Source: Cladochytrium replicatum
Lineage: Eukaryota; Chytridiomycota; Chytridiomycetes; Cladochytriales; Cladochytriaceae
Length of the DNA: 64,000 bases
NCBI GenBank assembly: GCA_025526935.1
Contig: JAHLKD010000029.1
Location: forward strand, 310,001-374,000
Direction: 5' to 3'
The translations under genes were made by a program, and so were the position numbers. This document shows, one piece after another, positions 1 to 9,336 of this stretch (positions within the stretch are counted from its first letter, which is position 1; every line of letters begins with the position of its first letter). Below the pieces are notes generated by a model. The model saw nothing but the letters and a program-made list of their open reading frames with translations, was not told the DNA's origin and did not search any database.

Positions 1-1874
1 GTAACACAATAAGGCAGAGCAGTGCGGGAAGCCCGTCGAAGGGTAGCATCTAATGCAAAAACACACTCAACACCTGAACGATTGGCCTGGAAACCAGCTT
101 GGGCGGGATCAAGTTTACCAACATGAGCTACAAGCATAGGAAGCAGGGTACGCTCAAAGATTTTTCTATCAACATTGGTTAAAGTAATTGGGCGGTACTG
201 ACTAATATCACCAATGGAGCCCTTATTCTTCCAAACAGGTAACAACAAGCCAGCATTCCAGGCAGAGGGCGACAAACCTGAACGGAAAATAGCGTTTGAA
301 AGTTGAACAAAAAGGATAGCAACATCAGAAGCTAACGTCTTAAATAACTCAGCTGGAATATGGTTTGAGCCAGGAGCAGAGTTGTTTGGGGAAGAACGAA
401 TAGCACAAAAAAAGTCACTAACACTAACTGACACAGAATCATTCAGCGCATGTAGACGAACGTGTTCTGCACTGGCAGAGGATTGTGCAAACTGAGTCTG
501 ATAAACGGAGGCAAAGTGATTGCGATAATGAGATAAAGAGGCAGGATCAGACAATAAACCACTTGCAGCTGAGCGCCGTTGATGACACCTACGCGCGGTG
601 GAAAGAACTTTGCTAACCTCGGTTAAAGAACTAGGAGAAGAACTAAACATATTGTCGCCAGAAGCCTCTCGAGCTCGCTGAGAAAGAGACCAAGTACGAA
701 AAGCTTTGACACGCTCACGCGATAGCCGGTCACGCTCCAAGCGGCAATACTCAACTAAACCAGGATCAGGATCATCACAGGAAGAAACAGCTAAATAGTG
801 CTTATGAGCAAGTAAGTAGCTCCGTCGCAAGGCCACTAAATGCGGCGGCAACAATGGCAGGGCAGGGCGACGGCGAACTAAACTGGGGGGTCCAATGACA
901 CAAGCAGCACATGAAGTAACAAAGGACAAAATAATATCCAATGCAGAGTCAATACATCCCTGTGCAACATCCACAGACATTTGGGCAAAGGCGGGAGCTT
1001 CTAAAATTGGACTGAGTGCAGCATTGACATCAGCAAGGGTGGGATCAAAAAACAAATGTCCCACATCCTCCATTGCTTGAAAGACAGCAGGTTCACGCAA
1101 CAGATGAGCAGCCCAGCGCTTGTGGGGGAGTGCAGCAGAGGGAGCGCTGGCATTGGGAGGAGCAAAAGAAAAAACAGCTGTAACCGGAAAATGGTCAGAA
1201 ACCCAAGGCATAAACTCGCCGTCGGCTAGACGACTATGAACTATGTAAGAAATAGGATCACATTGAAGCAGAGGATTGACAAACAACAAATCGATAATGG
1301 AGTCACCATTGCGAGAAGAAAATGTGGGGTTATGACAGGAAGGGTGCTTAACTAGAGAGAAACTAGCGGCAGAAATAAATTGCTCAAACAACCTACCCCT
1401 ACGATTTGAAGAATGATCACCAGTAGCTAAAAAACGGGCATTGAAATCGCCCAACAAAAGAACAGGGCACGGAGACGACGGGACATGTTGAGGAAGTGAA
1501 GCAATAAACTCTTCAAGGAAGGGGTCCTGAGCAATACCACACGGAGGCAAATAATACCCTCCAACCAAAAGCCCACGAAATGTAAACCATAGAGAGGTGC
1601 CACCATAACTAGAAACGAGACGGAAATCAGAAGCTCTACAAAGACTGCGATTGATCAAGACTCCCACACCAGCCCGTCGTGTACCCGATGACCCAGGAGA
1701 AAAACGAGTGTCAAAAATCAAATCTGGAGAAGGCAGCGGGTCTAAAGGAAAAAGGTGTGTTTCAGTCAGGAGCAGAAAAACAATGTGATTTGCGCGCATA
1801 AAACGAAACAGTGAATCAAGAACTCCAAAGCTCAAATTGCGACAATTGAAGGTACCAACTCGAACACTAATCAT
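1..1874 (-). CDS. LINE ORF2: endonuclease-reverse transcriptase (partial, runs off the window)
   Basis: The minus strand is open without a stop from an ATG at 1874 to base 1, at least 624 codons, so the C-terminus lies outside the window. The N-terminal part is an apurinic-type (EEP) endonuclease: it opens with VGTFNCRN, then has LLTETHLF, LLLGDFNARF and VSDHFPVTAVF, giving the family's N, E, D-x-N and S-D-H active-site motifs. After a linker of about 300 residues the start of a non-LTR reverse transcriptase appears, with the signatures YRPITLTNVDRKIFER and AGFQANRS. The start codon overlaps the ORF1 stop as ATGA. In this class the protein nicks target DNA and primes reverse transcription from it. 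No frameshift is seen in this part, so the copy may be young. The catalytic YxDD motif would lie beyond base 1. Confidence 0.92.
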   Translation of the reverse strand, partial: MISVRVGTFNCRNLSFGVLDSLFRFMRANHIVFLLLTETHLFPLDPLPSPDLIFDTRFSPGSSGTRRAGVGVLINRSLCRASDFRLVSSYGGTSLWFTFRGLLVGGYYLPPCGIAQDPFLEEFIASLPQHVPSSPCPVLLLGDFNARFLATGDHSSNRRGRLFEQFISAASFSLVKHPSCHNPTFSSRNGDSIIDLLFVNPLLQCDPISYIVHSRLADGEFMPWVSDHFPVTAVFSFAPPNASAPSAALPHKRWAAHLLREPAVFQAMEDVGHLFFDPTLADVNAALSPILEAPAFAQMSVDVAQGCIDSALDIILSFVTSCAACVIGPPSLVRRRPALPLLPPHLVALRRSYLLAHKHYLAVSSCDDPDPGLVEYCRLERDRLSRERVKAFRTWSLSQRAREASGDNMFSSSPSSLTEVSKVLSTARRCHQRRSAASGLLSDPASLSHYRNHFASVYQTQFAQSSASAEHVRLHALNDSVSVSVSDFFCAIRSSPNNSAPGSNHIPAELFKTLASDVAILFVQLSNAIFRSGLSPSAWNAGLLLPVWKNKGSIGDISQYRPITLTNVDRKIFERTLLPMLVAHVGKLDPAQAGFQANRSGVECVFALDATLRRASRTALPYCV

Positions 1875-3268
1875 TGACGAAGATGGGTTGAGCGAGGCTG
1901 ACGCGCAATCCCGCGGGCACTGTCCAGCACAGTTTCCTGAGCATCCATGGGGAGCTGACCACGGACATACAGGAAAATAGCAGGATCAGTAACTGAACTG
2001 AGGATATGTGCATATCTCTTGTGAACAACTTCCCTGACCGCAGCCTCCCGCTGCTCCAAAGGCAGAGTAGAGGCTCGGCGAAGAAAGTCAGGGTTTGATT
2101 CGTCAGTGGAAGCTTCCTGGGTGGAGAAGTGCGCACGGAGAGCAATTGCAGTTGAGCGAATACAGATAAAGGAAGCAATGTGGCGACCAACGAAACTGAT
2201 GTGGCGGATACCACACACCACCTCATCGCCCAAGAGAGCCCTCAGCATGGTCCGCACAAAGCCGAGCCGCTGTCTCATGATGTCCTTGATGTACACAGTG
2301 GTCAAATCATCCACACGGGCCTGAAGATCAGCAGGTGGGGAGACCAGCAGCGGAGAGGTCGGAGGATAGAATACGACAGGCCGAGGGCCACGAAGGCTGA
2401 CATTCGAAGTGGGGTCACGACCAGCAAGGGCAGTCCTGACAGCTTCTGTACGAGATTCAGCACTCAGTGTGGGGAGACTCTCAAGCACACGGGCACGGGC
2501 ATTGGCAGCAGCAGCGGCATAAGTGCGTGGACCACGAGGTCCACGTGGGGCAGGTCGACTAGACGGGGGGCGAGGGCCAGGAGCACCAGAGTTCCCAAGA
2601 TCGTCCTGAATTGGAGGATTACCATGCAGTTGTCTAGGGGGAAGGCACACAGGCGCAGCCACATCATCATGGCGGGAGACTGGGGCAACTGGAGGTGAAG
2701 GCGAAGGCAGCGGCCTCCCAAAGCGACCCACCAGATCCTCGGCCATATCACGACAAACACTAAAAAATTCAGCAGGAGTGTCCCTCGGCAAATGTGCAAG
2801 CATAGGATCCAGCATCGCCAACGGATCAAAGGTTGCACAAACAGATCGCATCTGAGTGAGAACGACACGGAGATCGGCCAGAGATGCAACACTCGAGGGA
2901 GCAGCCACAGCAGCAAGAACCCGGACACCCGTCAGATGTGATCGGGAACGAGAAAGGGAGCGACCACGGGGCAATTCATGTTCAGCAGGTCTTTTGGCGC
3001 GTCGGTCACGTGATCGGAAGTCACGTGATTCGGTATTTTCATCCTCCCCCATATTCACATCATCGGCCCAGTGAATTGGAGAGGCAGGAGCGGAGAATGG
3101 AAGCTGTGGAGCGGAATTTTCAACAGAGGAGGCACGGGGGTGCGAACGGGCCTCAAAAATCACGGTGCCACCAGAAAGTCCATCAGGGGGCACAGCGGGG
3201 GGTGCGGCGGGCGGCGCGGCATGCGGCGCATCAGGCAGCTGCGCATGCGGAGGGCTGGGAGGCGGCAT
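1871..3268 (-). CDS. LINE ORF1: gag-like RNA-binding protein, 465 aa
   Basis: A 465-residue ORF lies directly upstream of ORF2 in the same element. The N-terminal half is Pro/Ala-rich and of low complexity, with an RS-like stretch. The C-terminal third holds the conserved block of fungal LINE ORF1 proteins: a beta-rich start, a basic helix, then CGIRHISFVGRHIASFIC. The 330-aa ORF upstream (3591-4583) contains a matching block, GIRYISFLGSDSVEF, so the two are homologous. No CCHC zinc knuckle was seen. In this family ORF1 coats the element RNA and forms the transposition particle. The ATG at 3268 sits 10 bp from a (GA)20 tract, leaving almost no 5' leader other than the microsatellite. The overlapping plus-strand ORFs are shadows. 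Confidence 0.85.
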   Translation of the reverse strand: MPPPSPPHAQLPDAPHAAPPAAPPAVPPDGLSGGTVIFEARSHPRASSVENSAPQLPFSAPASPIHWADDVNMGEDENTESRDFRSRDRRAKRPAEHELPRGRSLSRSRSHLTGVRVLAAVAAPSSVASLADLRVVLTQMRSVCATFDPLAMLDPMLAHLPRDTPAEFFSVCRDMAEDLVGRFGRPLPSPSPPVAPVSRHDDVAAPVCLPPRQLHGNPPIQDDLGNSGAPGPRPPSSRPAPRGPRGPRTYAAAAANARARVLESLPTLSAESRTEAVRTALAGRDPTSNVSLRGPRPVVFYPPTSPLLVSPPADLQARVDDLTTVYIKDIMRQRLGFVRTMLRALLGDEVVCGIRHISFVGRHIASFICIRSTAIALRAHFSTQEASTDESNPDFLRRASTLPLEQREAAVREVVHKRYAHILSSVTDPAIFLYVRGQLPMDAQETVLDSARGIARQPRSTHLRQ

Positions 3269-3275
3269 TGATTTT

Positions 3276-3278
<3 letters not shown>

Positions 3279-3318
<40 letters not shown>
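3279..3318. repeat. (GA)20 dinucleotide microsatellite
   Basis: Forty bases of uninterrupted GA on the plus strand, TC on the element's strand. It lies between the A18 tail of the upstream ORF1-only unit and the first ATG of the LINE. It could be the LINE's 5' leader or promoter, or a simple repeat that was there before insertion. Confidence 0.97.
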
Positions 3319-3324
<6 letters not shown>

Positions 3325-4590
3325 TTTTTTTTTTTTGAACAATATTATTTATTTATTTGCACATACAATGCATAACAATAAACAACACCCAAAGTGCCTT
3401 ACAAGATGGTCGTGGACCAGCACATAGGGAAGCGCGCAAGTCGGAGGGCAAAGCGAAATAGAAATCAGAGATCTTAAAAACTCATTCCTGTGACTACCCG
3501 TCAGGCTCTGCTCAGGTGTCAAATACAGGTGAGGGATAAAGAAAAGAAAGAACACTCAACATTGTGAAGAATATAACAGCAAAGAGCAAATCACTGGGTC
3601 AAACGAAGGTCAGAAGCTGAGGTCATCGAAGGGGCATATAATCGAGCGAGATGCAACAGCGTAGAAAGATGAGACGGATCAACAAGATTGCGGTAGAACA
3701 ATGCAACAGCTGGCTCAGACGTAGTAGCAATCGCCTTGGCACTTCGATGGAGCAGAGAGTCATAGCGTTGCAGAGAGTCGGAACTGTCAGAATACGAAGG
3801 AGGGGACACATCCAAATCAGTGATTTCTCGACCAGGTATGTGTTTGCGGATCAGATCAGCAGCATAAGAACGACAAAGAAATTCAACAGAATCAGAGCCG
3901 AGAAATGAGATGTAGCGGATGCCATGGTAAGCGGTATACGGAAGATCTTTGCGAAGCAACACACGAAGGTCCCTGATTGGGCGACGAGTAAAACCAGAAA
4001 ATCGGAGAGTAGTGAAGGATTCGGCACATTCTTTGACAAATTTGAAGCTTCTATGCGAGGTCGGCAGGTCGTCCAAGAGGAAGTGCGAACAAGTAAGCTC
4101 ATTCATGGAATCATTGGTGGCAGGTGATGAGGCTGGAGATGGGGCTGAGCAGGTGGCTGAACTGTCAAGAGTGGTGGTGGCAGTGTGGGTGGCACCAGGG
4201 GCAGTGCTGGTGGCAGTGTTGGTGGCACCAAGGGCACAGGTGGCAGCGACGTGTAAATGTGGAGGAGAAGCAGGGAGAGTTGGAAGCAGATCAGGGTTGA
4301 GGGTAGCAGGGGAGAGAGCAGAAATGGAGCGCAATAGAAGTGCAGAGCACTTTAGGAAGGTCAGGGAACTTGCAAAGTCAGAAGGCAGAGCAGAGGCAAG
4401 TGAGAGAGATAAGGGATGAGCAGAGGAGTAGCCCCTGCTAGTCAGCAGACTGCTCAGAAGAGAAGCAGGTGAGAGGGTCAATGGAGAGCTAAGGGAGAGA
4501 GGAGCAGAGGTGAAAAGAAGGGCAGCAGGGGTACAAGGCTCACAGTTGCGATGGATAACCGGAGGTGAGGTGCAAATGATCATGGCAGAG
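3319..4590 (-). mobile_element. ORF1-only, poly(A)-terminated retroposon (HAL1-like)
   Basis: Reading the minus strand from about 4590, there is one gag-like ORF (4583-3591), then about 250 nt without coding, with overlapping AATAAA signals near 3345-3355, then exactly 18 A residues (T18 on the plus strand at 3319-3336). No endonuclease or RT sequence lies between the ORF and the tail. That is the layout of a non-autonomous half-LINE such as mammalian HAL1, which keeps ORF1 and relies on another element's ORF2. The 5' end lies a few bases from tRNA-Asp. An alternative is that this is the first of three ORFs of one larger element, with an internal A tract. The tail and poly(A) signals favour a separate unit. 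Confidence 0.7.
3591..4583 (-). CDS. LINE ORF1-like gag protein, 330 aa, with no accompanying RT
   Basis: The protein has a Ser/Thr/Pro/Ala-rich N-terminal half. The C-terminal domain (about residues 190-250) reads TLRFSGFTRRPIRDLRVLL followed by GIRYISFLGSDSVEFLC, which is the conserved block of fungal LINE ORF1 proteins, and in a better preserved form than in the 465-aa protein at 1871-3268. The N-terminal halves of the two proteins do not align by eye. The ATG at 4583 is only 22 bp from the tRNA-Asp gene, so the transcript would have almost no leader. It probably binds its own RNA, and any mobility would need ORF2 supplied in trans. The reading frame is intact, which argues against an old relic. 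Confidence 0.8.
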   Translation of the reverse strand: MIICTSPPVIHRNCEPCTPAALLFTSAPLSLSSPLTLSPASLLSSLLTSRGYSSAHPLSLSLASALPSDFASSLTFLKCSALLLRSISALSPATLNPDLLPTLPASPPHLHVAATCALGATNTATSTAPGATHTATTTLDSSATCSAPSPASSPATNDSMNELTCSHFLLDDLPTSHRSFKFVKECAESFTTLRFSGFTRRPIRDLRVLLRKDLPYTAYHGIRYISFLGSDSVEFLCRSYAADLIRKHIPGREITDLDVSPPSYSDSSDSLQRYDSLLHRSAKAIATTSEPAVALFYRNLVDPSHLSTLLHLARLYAPSMTSASDLRLTQ

Positions 4591-4605
4591 ACGAGACAGA
4601 TTTCA

Positions 4606-4677
4606 TCTCAGTTAGTATAGTGGCTAGTATCTCTCCCTGTCACGGAGAAGACCCGGGTTCGATTCCCGGACTGAGAG
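4606..4677 (+). tRNA. tRNA-Asp (GUC)
   Basis: A 72-nt cloverleaf. The acceptor arms TCTCAGT (4606-4612) and ACTGAGA (4670-4676) pair fully, with discriminator G at 4677. The anticodon stem TCTCC/GGAGA encloses CTGTCAC, so the anticodon is GTC at 4639-4641. The D arm (A box) and the T arm with GGTTCGATTCC (B box) are present, so the internal RNA polymerase III promoter looks complete. There is no intron. The nearest short T-run terminator downstream is near 4704. The gene lies 22 bp beyond the start codon of the minus-strand retroposon ORF1. Confidence 0.96.
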
Positions 4678-4839
4678 ATTTAAAGCCTAAAGTACCGTAC
4701 CAATTTTGAAATGGAAAGTTTCGCTTTGAGTTTTATCTGCGTTTACTCAAAGGATTTCGATAGGTGGACAGTGAACATATCCACAATCCACTCAGAAATG
4801 TTGATTGGGTTTTCGTTGCCATTCCTATATGAAAAATCT

Positions 4840-5606
4840 TTACATATTACCTACTTTCAGAATGATCTTAGCGTTTGGATCAAAACCTGAGTTACAATAT
4901 GGACAGCCATTCACCTCATATATAGTGTACAAGTGATTTGCATCGATATTTGTGGAATATTGTGGTAGATTGGCGTAGTAGGAGTAAGGTTTTCTCTGTT
5001 TGAATGTGATTGAGTAGAGTTGATCCTGAGATTCATACACGCCATTCCATCAGCCTTGCATACTCTCATACAGCAGTGTGGCTTGTCACTAAACTGCTGT
5101 TCCTAATAACTAATATTATTGTGATTACTCAATAGTGCTTCAATCACACAATGGATTCTTAGTAAAAGGATTTTGTGGTCATTTGGAGCAGTTGCATTTT
5201 CAGAGTCCATTTTGCTCATGCTTCACTTCCACTTGTAAATGAGGTGCTCAATTCATCTTTGAAGCGTTTTTGTGAGTGTGTGGATCTGGAGAGAAATGTA
5301 GGATATCGTCGACATGAACAGTTGTATGTTCACGACCTTTCACAGGTTTGTTACTGTGAGTACTCGCAAAAGATGAGATTTGTCGCCAAAATGGCAAACA
5401 TCAGAGAGATTGCGAGTCTATCCTATGTCTTTGTACACGCCCCAGAGGCATTTGTACCACTCTCTAGCAACTTGATGTAAAACATATAAACTCTTGATGA
5501 GTTTACATACAAATGGAATCAATTTTTCAGTGAAAACAGCAAATCCATGAGGCATTTCAGAAGCTGGAACTTTGCTCACAAAGTTGCCCTACCCAAAGCC
5601 GGAAGA
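4840..5606 (-). pseudogene. Decayed copia-B fragment (RT remnant and a scrap of gag)
   Basis: On the minus strand, 5480-5175 resembles the copia-B reverse transcriptase at 20690-20940: the segments corresponding to REWYKCLW, HTTVHVDDILHF and AKWTLKMQ are recognisable, but with several stops and frameshifts. At 5560-5606 the plus strand carries a short piece of copia-B gag matching 30737-30783. Sequence at 4840-5150 has no clear match. Small ORFs here, including one containing CPYC, are fortuitous reading of decayed element DNA. The span from 4678 to 4839, between the tRNA and this fragment, shows nothing I can name. Confidence 0.55.
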
Positions 5607-5787
5607 TGTCGAAGTTGGGTTTGAGGGCGATGTGATTTGATCAGTTGAGGTGCTGCTGATCTGGGACTTGCGCTAGAGATAGTCCTCAGGTTGGTGTATG
5701 TATGTGCAGAGTTTCATGTTTCTCCAATCACGCTCTCACGCCACAGCCACCTGAAATCTCATATCGTTTCGGCTTTTATACTTGTAT
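5607..5787 (-). repeat. Truncated copia-B LTR, 3' part, inverted
   Basis: Starting with TGTCGAAG, this stretch is the reverse complement of the last ~180 bp of the copia-B LTR (compare 22320-22499). It stops abruptly after the TATA-proximal segment near 5787. It follows directly on a scrap of copia-B gag, the same gag-to-inverted-LTR arrangement seen intact at 30888, but with a different breakpoint in gag. Confidence 0.7.
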
Positions 5788-5989
5788 TTTAATTTTGCAC
5801 CAGCGGGTGATATGTATTGGTTGGAAATAAATACATATCATGAAGATTTTCAAAGAATCAATATGCTGAAATAATTATAATAATTATATTTAGAGATATG
5901 TTCAAGAATATAACTTTTAAATCAGGTTTTCCCAGAGACTACAGCAAAGACTGAGTGAGATTCTGTTCATCACAGTGGTTAAAACTCAT

Positions 5990-6540
5990 AATTAGACAAA
6001 AGCTCTGATCTTTCATTCAGTTATGGATGCAGCTGTCAGACATGCTGCAAGTTCTGTTCAGCACTATGCGACAAGTTCTGTTCATCACAATTATTCATGT
6101 TGTGTTCCTCATTAGAAAAAGCTCTGATCTTTAGTCCAGTGATGAACTCAGCCATCAACATTCTACAAGTTCTGTTTGTTACCTTGATTCAAGTTCTGTT
6201 TGTCACTGAGTCGTTACTATGGTCCAAGTTCGGTTTGTCATTAGACAAACGCTCTGATCTTTTGTCGAGTGATGAATACAGCTGTCACAACTATTGTTCA
6301 AGTTCGGTTTGTCACTACGGTACAAGTTCTGTTCGTCACTATGGTCTAGGTTCTGTCCGTCATTAGACAAATGCTCCGATCTTTTGTCCAGTGATATTTG
6401 TAATGTTTTACATCAAACACTCAAAATATGGTGAGTCTCCAGTTCAGCTGTCAAACATGCTGCAAGTTCTGTTCATCACAAATGCTACAAGTTCTGTCAA
6501 TCTCTCTGGTTGAAATTCTGTTCCTCACTATGGTGCAAAA
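5990..6540 (+). repeat. Imperfect minisatellite with a ~20-bp core and ~120-bp higher-order units
   Basis: The core resembles CAAGTTCTGTTCGTCACTAT and recurs many times with substitutions. Superimposed is a longer unit that begins around GCTCTGATCTTT and ends in the core. It starts near 6000, 6117, 6248 and 6370, a spacing of about 120-130 bp. The ORF through it is repetitive and not believable as a gene. I found no matching copy elsewhere in the window. Confidence 0.75.
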
Positions 6541-6600
6541 CTGGACAGTGGTCTTAGAGTAGCTCACATTCGGCCAAATTTACTTGATCGATATGGTTTT

Positions 6601-6808
6601 GGAAACCAGGCTCTGCTTTTCAAATTTCAGACTGTTCGCATCTGGAAACCAAAAAAGCTCTCTTTGTTAAATCTCAATAATTTCAACCAACAGATCTTAA
6701 TGAGTGGGTCAATATCATTTTTGGAAACAAGGTTTGCTTTTCAAATTTCAGACTGTTCGCAAATCGAAACCAAAAAAGATCTCTTTATTAAATCTCAATA
6801 ATTTCAAC
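6601..6808 (+). repeat. Pair of ~86-bp direct repeats
   Basis: Two copies, 6601-6687 and 6723-6808, share a stretch running from GGAAAC through TTTCAAATTTCAGACTGTTC to ATCTCAATAATTTCAAC with a few differences. They are separated by about 35 bp. The 39-bp sequence at 6683-6721, overlapping the end of the first copy, recurs on the far side of the hAT element at 19579-19617. Confidence 0.8.
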
Positions 6809-6882
6809 TAAGAATCGGTGGGTTTTAGGGTCTTTCGGGTCGGGTCAGGGTCCATTGACCAAATGTACCCGACCCGAGTGCC

Positions 6883-7482
6883 GGGTTTTCATGGAAAATT
6901 TTATCTCTACCCAATACAACTAACCTCTCTATCAATGTTACTAGCAATAAGATTCTGTCCACCCGGACACTTTCTTAACTCATTGACGGTACTTGAGTGA
7001 TCTCTATCAAGTACAACTAACATCTCTATCAATGTTACTAGCAATAAGATTCTGTCCACCTGGACACTTTCTTAACTCATCGACGGTACTTGAGTGATCT
7101 CTATCAAGTACAACCCGGGTTTTCATGGAAAATTTTATCTCTACCCAATACAACTAACCTCTCTATCAATGTTACTAGCAATAAGATTCTGTCCACCCAG
7201 ACACTTTCTTAACTCATTGACGGTACTTGAGTGATCTCTATCAAGTACAACTAACATCTCTATCAATGTTACTAGCAATAAGATTCTGTCCACCCAGACA
7301 CTTTCTCAACTCATTCACGGTACTTCAGTGATCTCTATCAAGTACAGCTAACCTCTCTATCAATGTTACTAGCAATAGGATTCTGTCCACCCGGACACTT
7401 TCTCAACTCATTGACGTACTTCAGTTATCTCTACCCAGTACAGCTAACCTCTCTATCAATGTTACTAGCAATACGATTCTGT
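6883..7482 (+). repeat. Left subterminal array of the hAT element, 97-bp units
   Basis: Units begin at 6918, 7015, 7152, 7249, 7346 and 7442, with spacing of 96-97 bp, except where a 231-bp block (6883-7113) has been duplicated and shifts the phase. Each contains ATGTTACTAGCAATA, GATTCTGTCCACC and a GACGGTACTT box. Dispersed subterminal motifs are the usual transposase binding sites in hAT elements. The last unit is truncated at GATTCTGTCCA. Confidence 0.9.
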
Positions 7483-7719
7483 CCAATGGTCTTCTTTTGA
7501 ACGAAGTCGTGGACGGAGAATCAGTCGGCAATTTTGAATGTTCTGATTCGGACGTGAATTCCAGTTGTATGGGACCACGAATCCACCCAGACACTTTCCA
7601 AGAAGTCACAACGGAAGTTCTGTAACAAACAATTTCTACCACGACAGACCTCGAGAGCTGTGCTTTCTGTGCACCTGGACACTTAGAGTCGGTAACGTTC
7701 CAGCCACACCACAGCAAAA

Positions 7720-9336
7720 ATGGACGCCGCCTTTGTTAAACCAAAGCGTAAGGCAGCGTCCGACGCAAGCCAAAGACTGGTGGACAGTCATCCGCTTGAC
7801 ACACAGAAGCGAAGTCTGCCAGCCCCCCAAATTTCAGAGGCGTCCAGCGAGGGGAACAGCATGCAGGACAAACGCAGACGTGTATCAGGACACGGTGGCA
7901 ACAACAGCGCTCGAGAGCCGAGCACCACATCTTCTTCCAATGACTCCAGCGAGTTGGGCCTGGCTTCTCAGCATGCACCAGAGCTTCCTGCCGACGTTAG
8001 TTTTGCTGACTCTTCAGTGCGACAGGAGCCTGCTGCTGGATCAGTTCAACCATCAATGCTTTCATCAGACGCAGATGTTGATAGCATGTTGGACTGTAGA
8101 GGTAGTCGAGGCGGCATAGCAAAGGATTAATAAAAGGTTGATAATGGTCTGAGAACATGTTTGGTTGCGAAATGCAAGTGGAGCCAGAAGGTCGATAAGA
8201 CGGGATCAACAAAAAACTTCCTCCGGCATCTGAAAAACCACCATGGAAGTATTGCCAGGTCGCTTGGACTGTTGGACATTGTCCCCAAGGGACAACAGAC
8301 ATTGAATTTCGGCTCGCAGGAGAAGGAGCAAAACTTTGTGTTCAATCCAGACGTAGCGTGGCGGTCGATTTTGGACTGGATTGCTGCAGACAATCGGGCT
8401 TTTACTGTTGTGGAGAACGAGTACTTTGTCAGCATGCTGAAGACTTTTCAGCCAAACTATACACCAAAGACGGCAAAAGCAGCGAAGCAAAAGGAGATGG
8501 ATCTTTACGATAGGCAGAAGGAGCTCGTTAAAGGTCTGATTGTTGGTTCGCCTTCAAAAGTATCAATAACAGCTGACTGTTGGACATCGAAGAACCAGAT
8601 TTCTTTTCTTGGAATTACTGCCCACTTCATCACGAAAGAATGGGAGCCGCAGGACTTGCTGCTGCAGATGATTCCAATGGTTGGAAAGTATGAAGGCGTC
8701 GCCATGGCTAGTCAGCTTGTCAAGTGTCTGGATGAATTTGGCATGCTATCGGGTGAACGCTTATTGTGCATTACAACCGACAACGGTTCAAACAACTTTA
8801 CCATGAGTGCTAAGCTGGAGACGCTCTTGGAAGATAGGGATATTGCGTGGTCTGCAGAAACTCAACACATGCGGTGTATGGCACACATTATCAATCTTGC
8901 AGCAAAGGATTTTATCAATACATTCGCGCCCGCAGGGGACACAGTCCCAAATGACGATAACTCCGGCGTTAATGTCATAAACCTTCTTCGACGGCTAGTC
9001 AGAGGAATCCGGTCTTCCCCAAAATGATGAAGCTCATTTATTGATTCGTGCCGATTTGTGAAACTGGTTCCTCTATTACCAAATATCGATGTGACAACTC
9101 GCTGGAATAGCACGTTCTATATGGTCAAACGAGCCTTACAGCTACGAGAGGCAATGGACAAAATATGCTGGATTGAAGATTCTTTGAAAGATTGGTCAAT
9201 AAATCCAAAGCAATGGGAGGTCCTACAGAAGATCCGGGATGGTTTGAGTGTTTTCGAGGTTATATCAAAGGCAATCGAGGGGTCTAGATATCCAACACTT
9301 CCGCTTGTTATTCCATTTTACAACGATCTTATCGAT
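7720..9336 (+). pseudogene. hAT transposase, N-terminal and catalytic part
   Basis: The reading frame from the ATG at 7720 runs in phase to 9027, broken only by two adjacent TAA codons at 8128-8133. Copy 2 reads TTACTATAAG at the same place, so the stops look like point mutations. Order: a basic NLS-like N-terminus (KPKRKAA, DKRRRV); a BED-type zinc finger (C-x4-C then HLKNHH, about 8156-8250); then the RNase-H-like core with ITADCWTS carrying the first catalytic Asp, followed by CITTDNGSNN and MRCMAHIINLA. A shift and stops near 9027-9040 precede DVTTRWNSTFYM, the hAT R-W block. The frame ends at the chromovirus insertion point after LID. The protein cut and joined hAT ends but is dead here. 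Confidence 0.9.

Noticed and set aside
2180-3375. Plus-strand ORFs opposite the LINE ORF1 (172 and 163 codons)
   Set aside because: They mirror the GC-rich ORF1 on the other strand and one runs into the GA microsatellite; composition-driven shadows.
3851-4419. Plus-strand ORFs opposite the 330-aa ORF1
   Set aside because: They have no domain, and the minus-strand frame holds the conserved LINE ORF1 block.
4840-5040. 66-codon minus-strand ORF with a glutaredoxin-like CPYC
   Set aside because: The residues around CPYC do not fit a glutaredoxin fold, and the ORF lies in decayed copia-B sequence; treated as chance.
6883-7482. Could the 97-bp array be a CRISPR or satellite locus
   Set aside because: Units are contiguous without variable spacers and are mirrored at the far end of an hAT transposon.
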